From Limnohabitans planktonicus II-D5 (GTDB lineage Bacteria > Pseudomonadota > Gammaproteobacteria > Burkholderiales > Burkholderiaceae_C): a DNA stretch of 64,000 nt. The stretch spans positions 81,068 to 145,067 of the forward strand of contig NZ_LFYT02000009.1 in the NCBI RefSeq assembly GCF_001270065.2, given 5' to 3'. The notes beneath the pieces were generated by a model that worked only from the letters and a program-made list of their open reading frames with translations, was not told where the DNA came from and did no database searches. Below, one piece after another: positions 1-8,660 of this stretch; within the stretch, counting starts at the first letter, position 1; the number at the start of each line of letters is the position of its first letter. The position numbers and the translations under genes are program-made.

Positions 1-1245
1 GTTGGCACCGGTGCTGTCGTGCACCGTGGAGCCGTTGACGACCACACGGTAATAGTCCAGCGCCGCGCCCCAGACCACCGCCTGCTCGGCGCTGGCCGAA
101 TGAATGCCCGAGGTGTGGCCTGCGCCGCTGTGCTGCAGCATGAGGCGGGCCACGTCGATGGCCTGGTCCATGCCCGGCACCACCACACAGCCCAAAATGG
201 GCGAGAGCTTTTCTTTCAGCAGCACATGACCGGCCTGCGGCTGGGCGATGGGGCAAACCAAGGCTTGGCAATCCACCGGCACTTGCACGCCTGCGGCCTG
301 CGCGATCTCGTGCGCCGGGCGGCCCACCACCTTGCCGTTGAACTTGCCACCCGGAAAAGCGTAATTCTGGATTTGCAGCGCCTGTGCATCGCTGCACACA
401 TGCGCCCCCTGGCGGGCCAGCGCTTGCTGCATCTGCGGCGCAATGCTGGCGTGCAGCATGAGGACCGAAGGGGCCGAGCAGGGGCTGCCGTGGTCAAAGT
501 TCTTGGCGTTGACGATCTGGGCGGCGGCGGCTTCGATGTCGGCGCTGGCGTCCACATAAATCGGCACATTGCCCGAGCCCACGCCAATGGCGGGGTTGCC
601 CGAGCCATAGGCCGCACGCACCATGGGCGTGCCGCCAGTGGCCAAAATCACGTCGGTGCGGGCGTCGCGCATCAGCGCACCCGTGGCCTCGACCGTGGGG
701 CGGGTCAGAATCTGCAAGGCATGGGCTGGACCACCGGCTTTTTCAATAGCGGCTTGCAGCTCATTCGTCACGGCGGTGCAGCAAGCCAGCGCCACCGGGT
801 GCGGCGAGATGACCAGCGTGTTGCGCGTCATCAGGCACAAGATGGTTTTGAACATGATGGTGGCCACTGGCGAGGTGGAGTTGGACAAGCCCACCACCAC
901 ACCGGCGGGTCGGCCGATTTCGACGATGCGCAGCGCATCGTTGCGCCGCACGCCGCCCAGCGCCACCTGGTCCCACGCGTTGGGCGTGAGGGTGCAGGCG
1001 ATCTGGTTCTTGGCGATCTTGTCGGCCACTTTGCCGATGCGGCTTTCGCGCACGGCCCACTCGGCATAAAACTCGGCACGCGGCAGCAAGGCGGCAGCCA
1101 CTTCTTTGGCCACGCGTTTGGCCTCTTCGGGCGTCCACAGCGCCAGCGCGGCAGCGGCTTGCCGGGCGCGGCCCAGCAAGTCGCGGGCCTCCTGCAAGGC
1201 GGCCAGGTCGTGGTCGGCCAGGTCGATGGGAGCGCTTGAACTCAT
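1..1245 (-). CDS. CoA-acylating aldehyde dehydrogenase (EutE/SauS-like), C-terminus outside the window
   Basis: The 415 visible residues belong to the aldehyde dehydrogenase superfamily, branch that oxidises an aldehyde to an acyl-CoA with NAD(P)+. The nucleophile is probably Cys256 in the motif HGSPCSAPS, which matches the place of the catalytic Cys in acetaldehyde and sulfoacetaldehyde acylating dehydrogenases. A Gly-rich cofactor region (VGSGNVP) lies about 30 residues earlier. The ATG at 1245 follows the dioxygenase stop by 19 bp, so it is the last visible gene of a minus-strand operon (ABC transporter, dioxygenase, this enzyme). A role in handling the aldehyde released by the upstream TauD-type dioxygenase is inference. 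The stop codon lies beyond position 1. Family confident, substrate unknown. Confidence 0.8.
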   Translation of the reverse strand, partial: MSSSAPIDLADHDLAALQEARDLLGRARQAAAALALWTPEEAKRVAKEVAAALLPRAEFYAEWAVRESRIGKVADKIAKNQIACTLTPNAWDQVALGGVRRNDALRIVEIGRPAGVVVGLSNSTSPVATIMFKTILCLMTRNTLVISPHPVALACCTAVTNELQAAIEKAGGPAHALQILTRPTVEATGALMRDARTDVILATGGTPMVRAAYGSGNPAIGVGSGNVPIYVDASADIEAAAAQIVNAKNFDHGSPCSAPSVLMLHASIAPQMQQALARQGAHVCSDAQALQIQNYAFPGGKFNGKVVGRPAHEIAQAAGVQVPVDCQALVCPIAQPQAGHVLLKEKLSPILGCVVVPGMDQAIDVARLMLQHSGAGHTSGIHSASAEQAVVWGAALDYYRVVVNGSTVHDSTGAN

Positions 1246-1264
1246 GACGGGGTGCGTTCCTGAA

Positions 1265-2314
1265 TCAACGGCGCTGGGCTGCAGCGGCCACGGCGTTCAG
1301 GTCCACGCTTTCGAGTGCGCTGAAGATGGCTTCCACCGCCTGCTGCTCACGCGGGCTGGCCGCTTGCATGCGGGTGGTGTCCAGCAGCTGGCGCATGACC
1401 GACGGCTGGCCACCTGCGGCGGCGGCACCGGGGTTGAGCGTGGGCACAAAGCTGCCGCAAGTCATGCGCTGGCCTGCGCGGTAGTGCGGCGCGTAGTCGA
1501 ACACGGCGTAGTGCTGCGTGGCGCAGTTGTCCCACATGGCGACCGAGTCTTTTTCCCAACGGAAGCGCACCATGAACTCTGGCTTTTTCACCCATTCGTA
1601 GAGCATGTTCAGCACCGCCTCGGACAGGTCCATGTGCATGCCCAGCAGGCGCTTGGTCCAGATCGAGTTGACGAACAAAATCTTGCGGCCGTTATAAGGG
1701 TGCGTGATCACCGCCGGGTGGGTCATCGTGGGCGTGTTCTCGATCATCTTGCACTCTTGCTGGCTGGCCTGCACCATCATGCCGCTCTTGGCAGAGGCCC
1801 GTTGGGCCAGGCGTTCGTTGGCATTGATGCGGCGAAAGTGCCAAGGCAAATCATGGTCGGCCTGCAGGCCCTCGAGCATTTGCTGCATGCCGGGGTTGAG
1901 CGCATCGTAGGCAGCGCCCGCGTGCATCCACATGGTGTCGCCACCGGCTGGGGGCAAGTCTGTGATGCGCAAAATCGACACCATATTGGGCTTTTTGCGG
2001 AAGGTCACGTCGGTGTGCCAGCGGTCGGTCTCGGGTGCTTCGTTGCCTTGGTGCGAGATCAACTGAATTTGGGGGTGCCCCTCGATGTGCGGGAAGAACT
2101 CGTGCTGTTCCATCTCGCCGAAATTGGCACCCAGGCGAATGTAGGCCTCGGGCTTCAAGGCCTGCTTGCGGAAAAACACCACGCCGTGTTGCCACAGCGC
2201 TTGCTTGATCTCTTCGTAAACGTCTTCAGAGCGGGTGTTGTTCAGGTCCACGCCGCTGATCATGCCGCCGATGGTGGGCGTCATCGGGTCCACCTGGATA
2301 TGACGGAATTTCAT
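1265..2314 (-). CDS. TauD/TfdA-family Fe(II)/2-oxoglutarate dioxygenase
   Basis: A 349-residue non-haem iron dioxygenase. The iron-binding facial triad is visible as HTD in WHTDVTF near residue 100 and a distal His in the segment TQHYAVFDYAPHYR, whose Arg would bind 2-oxoglutarate. TauD proteins are usually near 280 residues; this one has about 60 extra C-terminal residues rich in Ala and Gln. Known family members hydroxylate sulfonates such as taurine, or aryloxyacetates, making an unstable product that breaks down to an aldehyde. That fits the acylating aldehyde dehydrogenase 19 bp downstream and the ABC importer 36 bp upstream. Substrate not determinable from sequence. The start ATG at 2314 is preceded by a GGAG-like ribosome site. 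Confidence 0.88.
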   Translation of the reverse strand: MKFRHIQVDPMTPTIGGMISGVDLNNTRSEDVYEEIKQALWQHGVVFFRKQALKPEAYIRLGANFGEMEQHEFFPHIEGHPQIQLISHQGNEAPETDRWHTDVTFRKKPNMVSILRITDLPPAGGDTMWMHAGAAYDALNPGMQQMLEGLQADHDLPWHFRRINANERLAQRASAKSGMMVQASQQECKMIENTPTMTHPAVITHPYNGRKILFVNSIWTKRLLGMHMDLSEAVLNMLYEWVKKPEFMVRFRWEKDSVAMWDNCATQHYAVFDYAPHYRAGQRMTCGSFVPTLNPGAAAAGGQPSVMRQLLDTTRMQAASPREQQAVEAIFSALESVDLNAVAAAAQRR

Positions 2315-2350
2315 TGTTTGATCTCCTTGATGTGTTTGGGCCAGCGGGCT

Positions 2351-3106
2351 TCATTGCCAATGCAGCAGGCGGCGTTCGATCCAGTTCATGAGCTTCATGA
2401 TCAGCACCCCGATGAGCGCCAGATCGAACAGCAGCGACCACACACCGTTGACGTTGAAAGTCGACCCCAGATAAGCCAGTTGTTGCCCGAGACCACGCTC
2501 GGAAGCAATGACCTCGGCACCGACCACACCCAGCAAGGCGTAAATCACGCCCAGGCGCAACCCAGAGAAAAGCACCGGCACAGCCCCCGGCAATGTGACC
2601 GAGAAAAACATCTGCCGACTGCTGGCACCCAGGGTTCGGGTGAGCGTCACATGGTCCTGGCTGACGCCGCGAATACCGGCCACCGTGCTCGACAGCACGA
2701 TGAAGAATGTGAGCGAAACCCCCAGAGCGATCTTGGAGCCGATGCCCAAACCAAACCACAAAATGAAAAGCGGCACCAAGGCAATGCGCGGCAGCACATT
2801 GAAGGCCGAGATGTAGGGGTCGCAAAAGGCCTCGAACTTGGGCCAGGTGACAAAGGCCAGGCCCGTGATCATGGCCGCAAGTGAGCCAATGACGAAGGAC
2901 GCGAACACGGCCAACAAGGTCCAACCCAGGTCGCCCCACAAGCGGGCATTGCTCAAGTTTTCCAGCGTGAAGGTGATGATGCCGAGCGGGCTGCCCATGA
3001 AACTCGGATCAACCCAACCGGCTCGGGCACCCCACTCCCACAGACCCAGGAAAACACAGACAAACAGGACATGCTGCGACAGCGTACGCAATGTTTCACC
3101 CCTCAT
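2351..3106 (-). CDS. ABC transporter permease (SsuC/TauC-like)
   Basis: A 251-residue integral membrane protein of the binding-protein-dependent transport family used for nitrate, sulfonate and taurine uptake. About six hydrophobic segments are visible, and the cytoplasmic EAA-type loop reads TLGASSRQMFFSVTLPGA. I chose the ATG at 3106, which overlaps the stop of the ATPase gene by 11 bp; the reading frame continues further upstream inside the ATPase gene, but that extension (MWPMCRCRW...) does not look like a membrane protein start. It pairs with the ATPase and the periplasmic binding protein encoded just upstream in the same operon. Confidence 0.88.
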   Translation of the reverse strand: MRGETLRTLSQHVLFVCVFLGLWEWGARAGWVDPSFMGSPLGIITFTLENLSNARLWGDLGWTLLAVFASFVIGSLAAMITGLAFVTWPKFEAFCDPYISAFNVLPRIALVPLFILWFGLGIGSKIALGVSLTFFIVLSSTVAGIRGVSQDHVTLTRTLGASSRQMFFSVTLPGAVPVLFSGLRLGVIYALLGVVGAEVIASERGLGQQLAYLGSTFNVNGVWSLLFDLALIGVLIMKLMNWIERRLLHWQ

Positions 3107-3860
3107 GGTGCACCCACCCTTCTTCGAGATGTTTCCAGACTTGGGTGTAGGTGTGGTGGAAGTCATCGCTGGTCTGCAGCTCGCGGATGGACCGCGGACG
3201 CGCCAGCGGCACCTGCACATCGGCCACAATGCGGCCGGGCCTGGAGGACATCACCATCACCCGGTCGGCCAGCGCGACGGCTTCCGACAAGTCGTGCGTC
3301 ACGAACAGCACGGTGCGGTTGCCTTCTTGGCACAGCTGCAACAGCAGGTCTTGCAACTGCAGCTTGGTTTGCGCGTCCAGTGCCCCAAAGGGCTCATCCA
3401 TCAGCAGCAATGGCGAGGGCATGGCAAAAGTGCGCGCCAGTGCCACGCGCTGGCGCATGCCATGAGACAGGGCCTTGGGCAGTCGGTACTCAGACCCGCC
3501 GAGCCCGACCTGCTTGAGCATCAAGCCAGCCCGTTCACGGGCATCCGCAATGGGCACGCCCCGAACTTTCAGGCCAAAGGCGGCGTTGTCCAGCGCATTG
3601 AGCCAGGGAAACAAGCTGTCGCGTGCCAACATGTAAGCCACGTTGTGGCTGCCCAGCGCAGGCTGTTCGCCTGCCACAAGCAGCCGCTGACCGACGGGCA
3701 GATCCACCAGCCCCGCGCACAGGTTGAGCAAGGTGGTCTTGCCGCAGCCGCTCGGGCCTGCGAGCGCGACGAACTCCCCCGCCTTGACGTGCAGGTCCAC
3801 ACCCTGCAACACCAAGTTGGTGCCGTCAAAGCTCAGGTCGATGCGCTGTGCGTCGATCAT
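3096..3860 (-). CDS. ABC transporter ATP-binding protein (SsuB/TauB-like)
   Basis: A 254-residue importer ATPase. Walker A is GPSGCGKTT near residue 37, Walker B is LLLMDEPFGALD, and the H-loop is FVTHDLSEA. The signature motif reads LSHGM rather than LSGGM. The ATG at 3860 has a good ribosome site (GGGAG, 6 bp away), so I prefer it to the GTG two codons upstream. It lies 34 bp after the binding protein gene and overlaps the permease gene, so the three form one transporter, probably for a small organic anion such as a sulfonate. Confidence 0.9.
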   Translation of the reverse strand: MIDAQRIDLSFDGTNLVLQGVDLHVKAGEFVALAGPSGCGKTTLLNLCAGLVDLPVGQRLLVAGEQPALGSHNVAYMLARDSLFPWLNALDNAAFGLKVRGVPIADARERAGLMLKQVGLGGSEYRLPKALSHGMRQRVALARTFAMPSPLLLMDEPFGALDAQTKLQLQDLLLQLCQEGNRTVLFVTHDLSEAVALADRVMVMSSRPGRIVADVQVPLARPRSIRELQTSDDFHHTYTQVWKHLEEGWVHHEG

Positions 3861-3894
3861 GAACACTCCCTGTCAAAGTCGCGACTGTCTGTGT

Positions 3895-4893
3895 TCAAGG
3901 CAAGACCGCTGGAGCCATGTCCACCTTGACGGGCAGCAGCTTGTTTTCGGTCATGGCATTGGCCACCGCCTGCATGGCTGGCACGGTGCCACGGGCCTTG
4001 AAGTTGCTGATGGTGTTGCGCAGCGCCACTTCGGCAATCTGTTCTGCATTGGGCAATTGCAAGGCGAAGGTCTTGCGCAGAATCTCCAGTGTCTTGCCAA
4101 AGTTGGCGGGGTTGGCGATGAAAGCCTCTGACAATTCCAGCGTTCTGCGGATGGCGACCACCGTCTGCGGATTGGCCGCTGCCCATTCGCTCTTCACAGC
4201 CATGGTGCCGGAGCCTCCTCGTGTGGCCAGCAAGCTCTTGGGGCCTTGCCCTTTGCGAGGGTCCACCACCACGCGGCAGGCCTTGAGCACTTCGCACATG
4301 CCGTCGGTGGGCGAGAAAGTCATGATCAGGTCAACCTGACCGCGCGTGAGCGCTGGAAAGGCGGTGTCGGGCGCACCCACGGCCACAAAGGTCACGTCGT
4401 TCGCGGTCAGCCCCACATCGGCCAGCATGTCGATCACCTGAAATTCAGCACCTGAGCCGCGTTGGGTCACGCCGATTTTTTTACCTTTGAAGGACTTGAC
4501 CACGCCGGGATAGCCTTCTTTTTCGGTCTCCAGTTCGGTTTTTGCACCTGCGGCCATGAAAAACACCGGATCGGTGAAGCCTGCACCAATGATGGTGATG
4601 GGTGCCTTGCGGGCCACGGCTGCAACCGCTACTTCGGTCGGGCCAAAATACACCTCGATGTCACCAGAGAGCATGGTCTGCATGCCCAATGGCCCGCCCG
4701 CGATGGTGCGCAGTTCGCAGCGAATGCCTGCTTGCTGGCAAAAGCCTTGTTCTTGAGCCACACGCACCATCAAATTACCGGTGCCTGGATAGTCCTGAAA
4801 GCGCACCACAGACTGCGCCATGGCGCTGGCACCCAGGGTCAAAGCGATGGCACCGAGGGTGGTGCGGACAAATGCAGAGGTAGAAAATTTCAT
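3895..4893 (-). CDS. ABC transporter periplasmic substrate-binding protein (NMT1/SsuA-like)
   Basis: A 332-residue exported protein. The start at 4893 (MKFSTSAF) has a GGAGACGAC ribosome site directly before it, and gives a typical signal peptide cut after AMA in GASAMAQS. The body resembles the NMT1/SsuA/TauA fold: the ligand-facing loop AGGPLGMQTMLSGDIEV near residue 65 is characteristic. First gene of the operon that continues with the ATPase, permease, dioxygenase and aldehyde dehydrogenase. An FNR-type palindrome sits 29 bp upstream of the start codon, in the region shared with the divergent regulator gene. Confidence 0.87.
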   Translation of the reverse strand: MKFSTSAFVRTTLGAIALTLGASAMAQSVVRFQDYPGTGNLMVRVAQEQGFCQQAGIRCELRTIAGGPLGMQTMLSGDIEVYFGPTEVAVAAVARKAPITIIGAGFTDPVFFMAAGAKTELETEKEGYPGVVKSFKGKKIGVTQRGSGAEFQVIDMLADVGLTANDVTFVAVGAPDTAFPALTRGQVDLIMTFSPTDGMCEVLKACRVVVDPRKGQGPKSLLATRGGSGTMAVKSEWAAANPQTVVAIRRTLELSEAFIANPANFGKTLEILRKTFALQLPNAEQIAEVALRNTISNFKARGTVPAMQAVANAMTENKLLPVKVDMAPAVLP

Positions 4894-4921
4894 GTCGTCT
4901 CCATGGATGTGGGTCAACCAC

Positions 4922-4935
4922 TTGATCATCATCAA
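4922..4935. promoter_or_regulatory. FNR/CRP-type palindrome between transporter operon and regulator gene
   Basis: The sequence TTGATCATCATCAA is an exact match to the FNR/Anr consensus TTGAT-N4-ATCAA. It lies in the 120-bp divergent region, 29 bp from the binding-protein start and 79 bp from the regulator start. It is well placed to control one or both genes. Whether the neighbouring regulator or a global FNR uses it cannot be told from sequence. Confidence 0.6.
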
Positions 4936-5013
4936 GTTCGGTTATTCAGATTTAACGGCCCAAGGAATCGACAAATTGTTTCTGAGGTGACAATCTAAGG
5001 GAAAGCACTCACA

Positions 5014-5766
5014 ATGTATTCCCCATCGACCCCGTCAGTCCCGAACAAGCTCCCCATGAATTCAACGCCCCCTCATGCCCGAGGCTCGACTTTCAAAAAC
5101 ATGGATGTGGATCACCTGTCCCTGACCTGGTCAGAAAACTCGGCTTTAAGGCAGCGCACGGCCACCGCACTGCAAGGCATCGGCGTGCTGCGCCATTGGC
5201 AAGAGGGGCAAGTGGTGCTCAGCCGGGGGCAGTCCATCTCGACCGCCCTGCTGCTCATGAAAGGCCGCTTGCGCGTGAGCGTGACCACACCCGAGGGCGA
5301 AGAACAACTGCTGCGCTGGATGCTGCCCGGCGAGATTTCAGGCTTGAGTTCGGTGTTTGCAGAAACCACTTACCCGGCTGATCTGGTCTCGGCCGGCCCC
5401 AGCCAGGTGCTGCACATTGAGCGGGCCAGGCTGCTGGATCTGATCAGCCAGGACGCCAGCGTGGCGGTGGACCTGCTGCGCATTTTGGGTTTGCGCATCA
5501 ACCAGTTGTTTGACACCTTGGCCGACCAGGGCATGCACACGCTGGAACAACGCGTGTGGGCCACACTGGAGCGCATTGCCAAATTCAACAGCGTGCAAGT
5601 GGCCGACGGCGTGCAGCTGCGCGTGAGCCAATCTGACTTGGCGCAGGCCGCCATGGCCTCGCGCCAACGCGTCAACCAACAGCTGCAACGCTTTCAGGAC
5701 AAAGGACTGATCCGGCTGGGCTACCGCAACATCGTGCTGCTGCGGCCCGCCAGCCACGGGGCTTGA
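5014..5766 (+). CDS. Crp/Fnr-family transcriptional regulator
   Basis: A 250-residue protein with a cyclic-nucleotide-binding-like beta-barrel (about residues 50-150, with GQSISTALLLMKGRLRV and LPGEISG), a long dimerisation helix, and a C-terminal winged helix-turn-helix (about 195-245). It has no cysteines, so it cannot carry an FNR-type iron-sulfur cluster. The recognition helix reads SRQRVNQQLQRF, unlike both the CRP (RETVGR) and FNR (ETISR) patterns. It is divergent from the transporter operon and probably regulates it. ATGs also occur at 5056 and 5101; the first is kept although its ribosome site is weak. Its stop abuts the stop of the convergent dehydrogenase gene. Confidence 0.85.
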   Translation: MYSPSTPSVPNKLPMNSTPPHARGSTFKNMDVDHLSLTWSENSALRQRTATALQGIGVLRHWQEGQVVLSRGQSISTALLLMKGRLRVSVTTPEGEEQLLRWMLPGEISGLSSVFAETTYPADLVSAGPSQVLHIERARLLDLISQDASVAVDLLRILGLRINQLFDTLADQGMHTLEQRVWATLERIAKFNSVQVADGVQLRVSQSDLAQAAMASRQRVNQQLQRFQDKGLIRLGYRNIVLLRPASHGA

Positions 5767-6615
5767 TCAGTAGGTGTAAACACCCTGCCCGGTCTTGCGA
5801 CCCAGGCGGCCTGCGGCCACCATTTCCTTGAGCAGCGGGCTGGGGCGGTATTTGCTGTCGCCGTACTCCTTGAGGTAGACCTCCATCACGGCCAGGCACA
5901 CATCCAGACCGATCATGTCGGCCAGTGCCAGTGGGCCGATGGGCTGGTTGCAGCCGAGCTTCATGCCCGCGTCAATGGCTTCGGCCTCGGCCAGGCCTTC
6001 TCCGAGCACAAAAAAGGCTTCGTTGATCATGGGCACCAGGATGCGGTTGACCACAAAGCCGGGCGCGTTTTTCACGGTGATGGGCGTCTTGCCCAGCGCC
6101 AGCGCCAGCTCGTGCACTGCGTCGTGGGTGGCGTCGCTGGTTTGCAGGCCACGGATGATTTCGACCAGCGCCATCATGGGCACGGGGTTGAAAAAGTGCA
6201 TGCCAATGAACCGGTCCGCACGCTGCGTGGCGGCGGCCAGTTGCGTGATCGAGATCGACGAGGTGTTGGATGCGATCAGCACGTTGGGGGCCAGCATGCC
6301 GTCGAGCTGCTTCAAGATCTTGACTTTGAGTTCGTGGTTTTCGGTGGCGGCTTCGATCACCAGCTGCGCGCCCTTGAGGTCGTCGTAATTGCTGGAGCCC
6401 TGGATGCGGGCCAGCGCAGCGGCCTTGTCGGCCTCGCTGATCTTTTCTTTCTTGACCAGACGGTCCAGGCTGCTCGCCACGGTGGCCACGCCTTTGGCCA
6501 CGGCCGCGTCCGAAATGTCGACCATCACCACTTGGATGCCCGAAACGGCGCACGCCTGTGCAATGCCATTGCCCATGGTGCCTGCGCCAATGATGCCTAC
6601 GGTCTGGATGCTCAT
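5767..6615 (-). CDS. hbd: 3-hydroxybutyryl-CoA dehydrogenase
   Basis: A 282-residue NAD-dependent 3-hydroxyacyl-CoA dehydrogenase, the single-domain type (Hbd/PaaH). The N-terminus has the Rossmann motif GIIGAGTMGNGIAQ. The catalytic His lies in FIGMHFFNPVPMM, and the C-terminal domain has the typical NRILVPMINEA. It would oxidise 3-hydroxybutyryl-CoA to acetoacetyl-CoA, or act in phenylacetate or butanoate metabolism. The ATG at 6615 follows a GGAA-type ribosome site; the open frame extends upstream but without family resemblance. Transcribed alone, converging on the Crp/Fnr gene. Confidence 0.92.
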   Translation of the reverse strand: MSIQTVGIIGAGTMGNGIAQACAVSGIQVVMVDISDAAVAKGVATVASSLDRLVKKEKISEADKAAALARIQGSSNYDDLKGAQLVIEAATENHELKVKILKQLDGMLAPNVLIASNTSSISITQLAAATQRADRFIGMHFFNPVPMMALVEIIRGLQTSDATHDAVHELALALGKTPITVKNAPGFVVNRILVPMINEAFFVLGEGLAEAEAIDAGMKLGCNQPIGPLALADMIGLDVCLAVMEVYLKEYGDSKYRPSPLLKEMVAAGRLGRKTGQGVYTY

Positions 6616-6845
6616 GTTCTTTCCTTGAAATGCCAATAAAACGGAGAAAAGCGGCATCTTAGCGGCCCGATCCGAATGAATTACTGACAACAGGCGCCAT
6701 GGGGATGAACGCCACCGCAAAGATTGACAGCGACACCGCATCCACCAGCCCTGCGATACAACAGCTGCCAACCATCACCCTGACGATTTGGTAGCCTTTG
6801 CAATTACATTCAGAAACCGCCCACCCCACACACCAAACACCGCAC

Positions 6846-7799
6846 ATGCGAATGACACAACACCCCACATGGATGGCGCATGGCCTGCGCCTTTTGCTCA
6901 GCTTGACGGTGGCGCTGCCCTGCCTGAACGCTGTGCATGCCCAAAGCACAGCCAACGCCCAAGCTGCCGCATCCACTGCTGCGTCCGCAGCCAGCGCACC
7001 CGGGCTGACACAAGCGCAAGTCAAAGCCCAATATGAAAACTGCCCCAGCGGGCACTACACCGGGCCACGCCCGGGCAAAGCCCGCTACACCAAAGACCCC
7101 TGGCTGTGGGTGGTGACGCCGGAGTTTGCGCGCAAGTTCTGCATGCCGCCGGAGTTTGTGAGCAGCGAACTGCAAGGGGCCGAAGCCATTGCCTACAAGA
7201 TGGTGCAAAACCAGGACGAAGAGGTGTGTGGCTGGGGCGACAACCCCGATGTGTGCCGACGCGCCAGCGAGCACCGCTTTGAGATTTATTACAAGAACGG
7301 GACGATTCCGAAAGATATTGACGCTCCATATTTTCATGCGGCCAGAACGCCGTCTACAAAATTACTTGCTTCGAGCGACGCGCAGTGGCAATTCAAGATG
7401 AAAAGTTTGAAGAAAAAACCCCGCATCGGAGCCCTAGGGGTTTTTGAATCTCAGCAGTTTGGCCTGCAATCGGTCAAGGGAGGCAAGATCGCGTGGCCGC
7501 TGGGCACACTGGCGCAAGAGGTGTATTACGAAGAAGCATTCGAAGGCATCGACTACCTGGCCGTCGAAGGCGCCTCCGGTTTCAGCCGTCTGGAAGGCTG
7601 GCGCAAATCAGGGGCCAAGCAGATGGTGATCACTGCACAAAAGCTGAATGACCCCCGTAAATATTCCCAAACACCGATGAACGAGTTTGCGCTCGTCATC
7701 ACATTACCTACTCGCTTGTCTGAACGGCTGATTCAAAACGATCAGGCCAAGGGGCTGGACCTGCAAGGGCTGGCACGCGAAGCGCTCAAGTTGCCCTGA
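6846..7799 (+). CDS. Exported protein of unknown function, tandem copy 1
   Basis: I do not recognise this family. The product has about 317 residues from the ATG at 6846, with a signal peptide ending near VHAQS and then an Ala/Ser-rich linker. The mature part has four conserved cysteines (YENC, KFCMP, EEVCGW, DVCRR) and Trp/Tyr-rich segments such as TKDPWLWVVTPEF, suggesting a disulfide-bonded periplasmic or secreted protein. Positions 6992-7633 match 8019-8660 of the next gene without gaps. A further ATG lies at 6798 in the same frame. No motif points to an enzymatic function. Confidence 0.7.
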   Translation: MRMTQHPTWMAHGLRLLLSLTVALPCLNAVHAQSTANAQAAASTAASAASAPGLTQAQVKAQYENCPSGHYTGPRPGKARYTKDPWLWVVTPEFARKFCMPPEFVSSELQGAEAIAYKMVQNQDEEVCGWGDNPDVCRRASEHRFEIYYKNGTIPKDIDAPYFHAARTPSTKLLASSDAQWQFKMKSLKKKPRIGALGVFESQQFGLQSVKGGKIAWPLGTLAQEVYYEEAFEGIDYLAVEGASGFSRLEGWRKSGAKQMVITAQKLNDPRKYSQTPMNEFALVITLPTRLSERLIQNDQAKGLDLQGLAREALKLP

Positions 7800-8660
7800 T
7801 TTTTAAAGACCCACAACACACCAACACACGATGGGCCAGGCACATGGTCTGCGTGAACACAAGGAACCTTTCATGAGAACAAAGCAGACGCAAAGCCTCT
7901 TTTTCCTGGCACAGTGCTTGCGCTCTGTCGTGGGCATGGGCCTGACGCTGGTGCTGTGTGTGCACTTTGGCGTGAACGCGCAAAGCACGATCACAGTGCA
8001 ATCACCTGCACCTGTAGTCAGCGCACCCGGGCTGACACAAGCGCAAGTCAAAACCCAATATGAAAACTGCCCCAGCGGGCACTACACCGGGCCACGCCCG
8101 GGCAAAGCCCGCTACACCAAAGACCCCTGGCTGTGGGTGGTGACGCCGGAGTTTGCGCGCAAGTTCTGCATGCCGCCGGAGTTTGTGAGCAGCGAACTGC
8201 AAGGGGCCGAAGCCATTGCTTACAAGATGGTGCAAAACCAGGATGAGGAGGTGTGCGGCTGGGGCGACAACCCCGATGTATGCCGACGCGCCAGCGAGCA
8301 TCGCTTTGAGATTTATTACAAGAACAGGACGATTCCGAAAGAGCGGGATGTGCCTTATTTTCATGCAGCCAGAACGCCGTCTACAAAATTACTTGCTTCG
8401 AGCGACGCGCAGTGGCAATTCAAGATGAAAAGTTTGAAGAAAAAACCCCGCATCGGAGCCCTAGGCGTTTTCGAGTCACAACAGTTTGGCCTGCAATCGG
8501 TCAAGGACGGCAAGATCGCCTGGCCTCTGGGCACACTGGCGCAAGAGGTGTATTACGAAGAGGTTTTTGAAGGCATCGACTACCTGGCCGTCGAAGGCGC
8601 CTCAGGCTTCAGTCGTCTGGAAGGCTGGCGCAAATCAGGGGCCAAGCAGATGGTGATCAC
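6992..8660 (+). repeat. Tandem gene duplication (units 6992-7633 and 8019-8660)
   Basis: Two 642-bp segments offset by 1027 bp align without gaps and differ at only a small fraction of positions by eye. Most of the differences fall near 7310-7350 and its counterpart. The flanking signal-peptide segments are unrelated. The pattern fits either a recent duplication or ongoing gene conversion of the core. Confidence 0.85.

Noticed and set aside
2227..2939. Long alternative reading frames on either strand inside the permease and ALDH genes (for example 1106-2884 plus strand)
   Set aside because: They are shadows of confirmed minus-strand genes in high-GC DNA, lack ribosome sites and show biased Arg/Ala/His composition.
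3107..3229. Longer N-terminus for the ABC permease starting at 3229
   Set aside because: The extra 41 residues lie fully inside the ATPase gene and do not resemble the permease family; the ATG at 3106 fits a coupled overlap.
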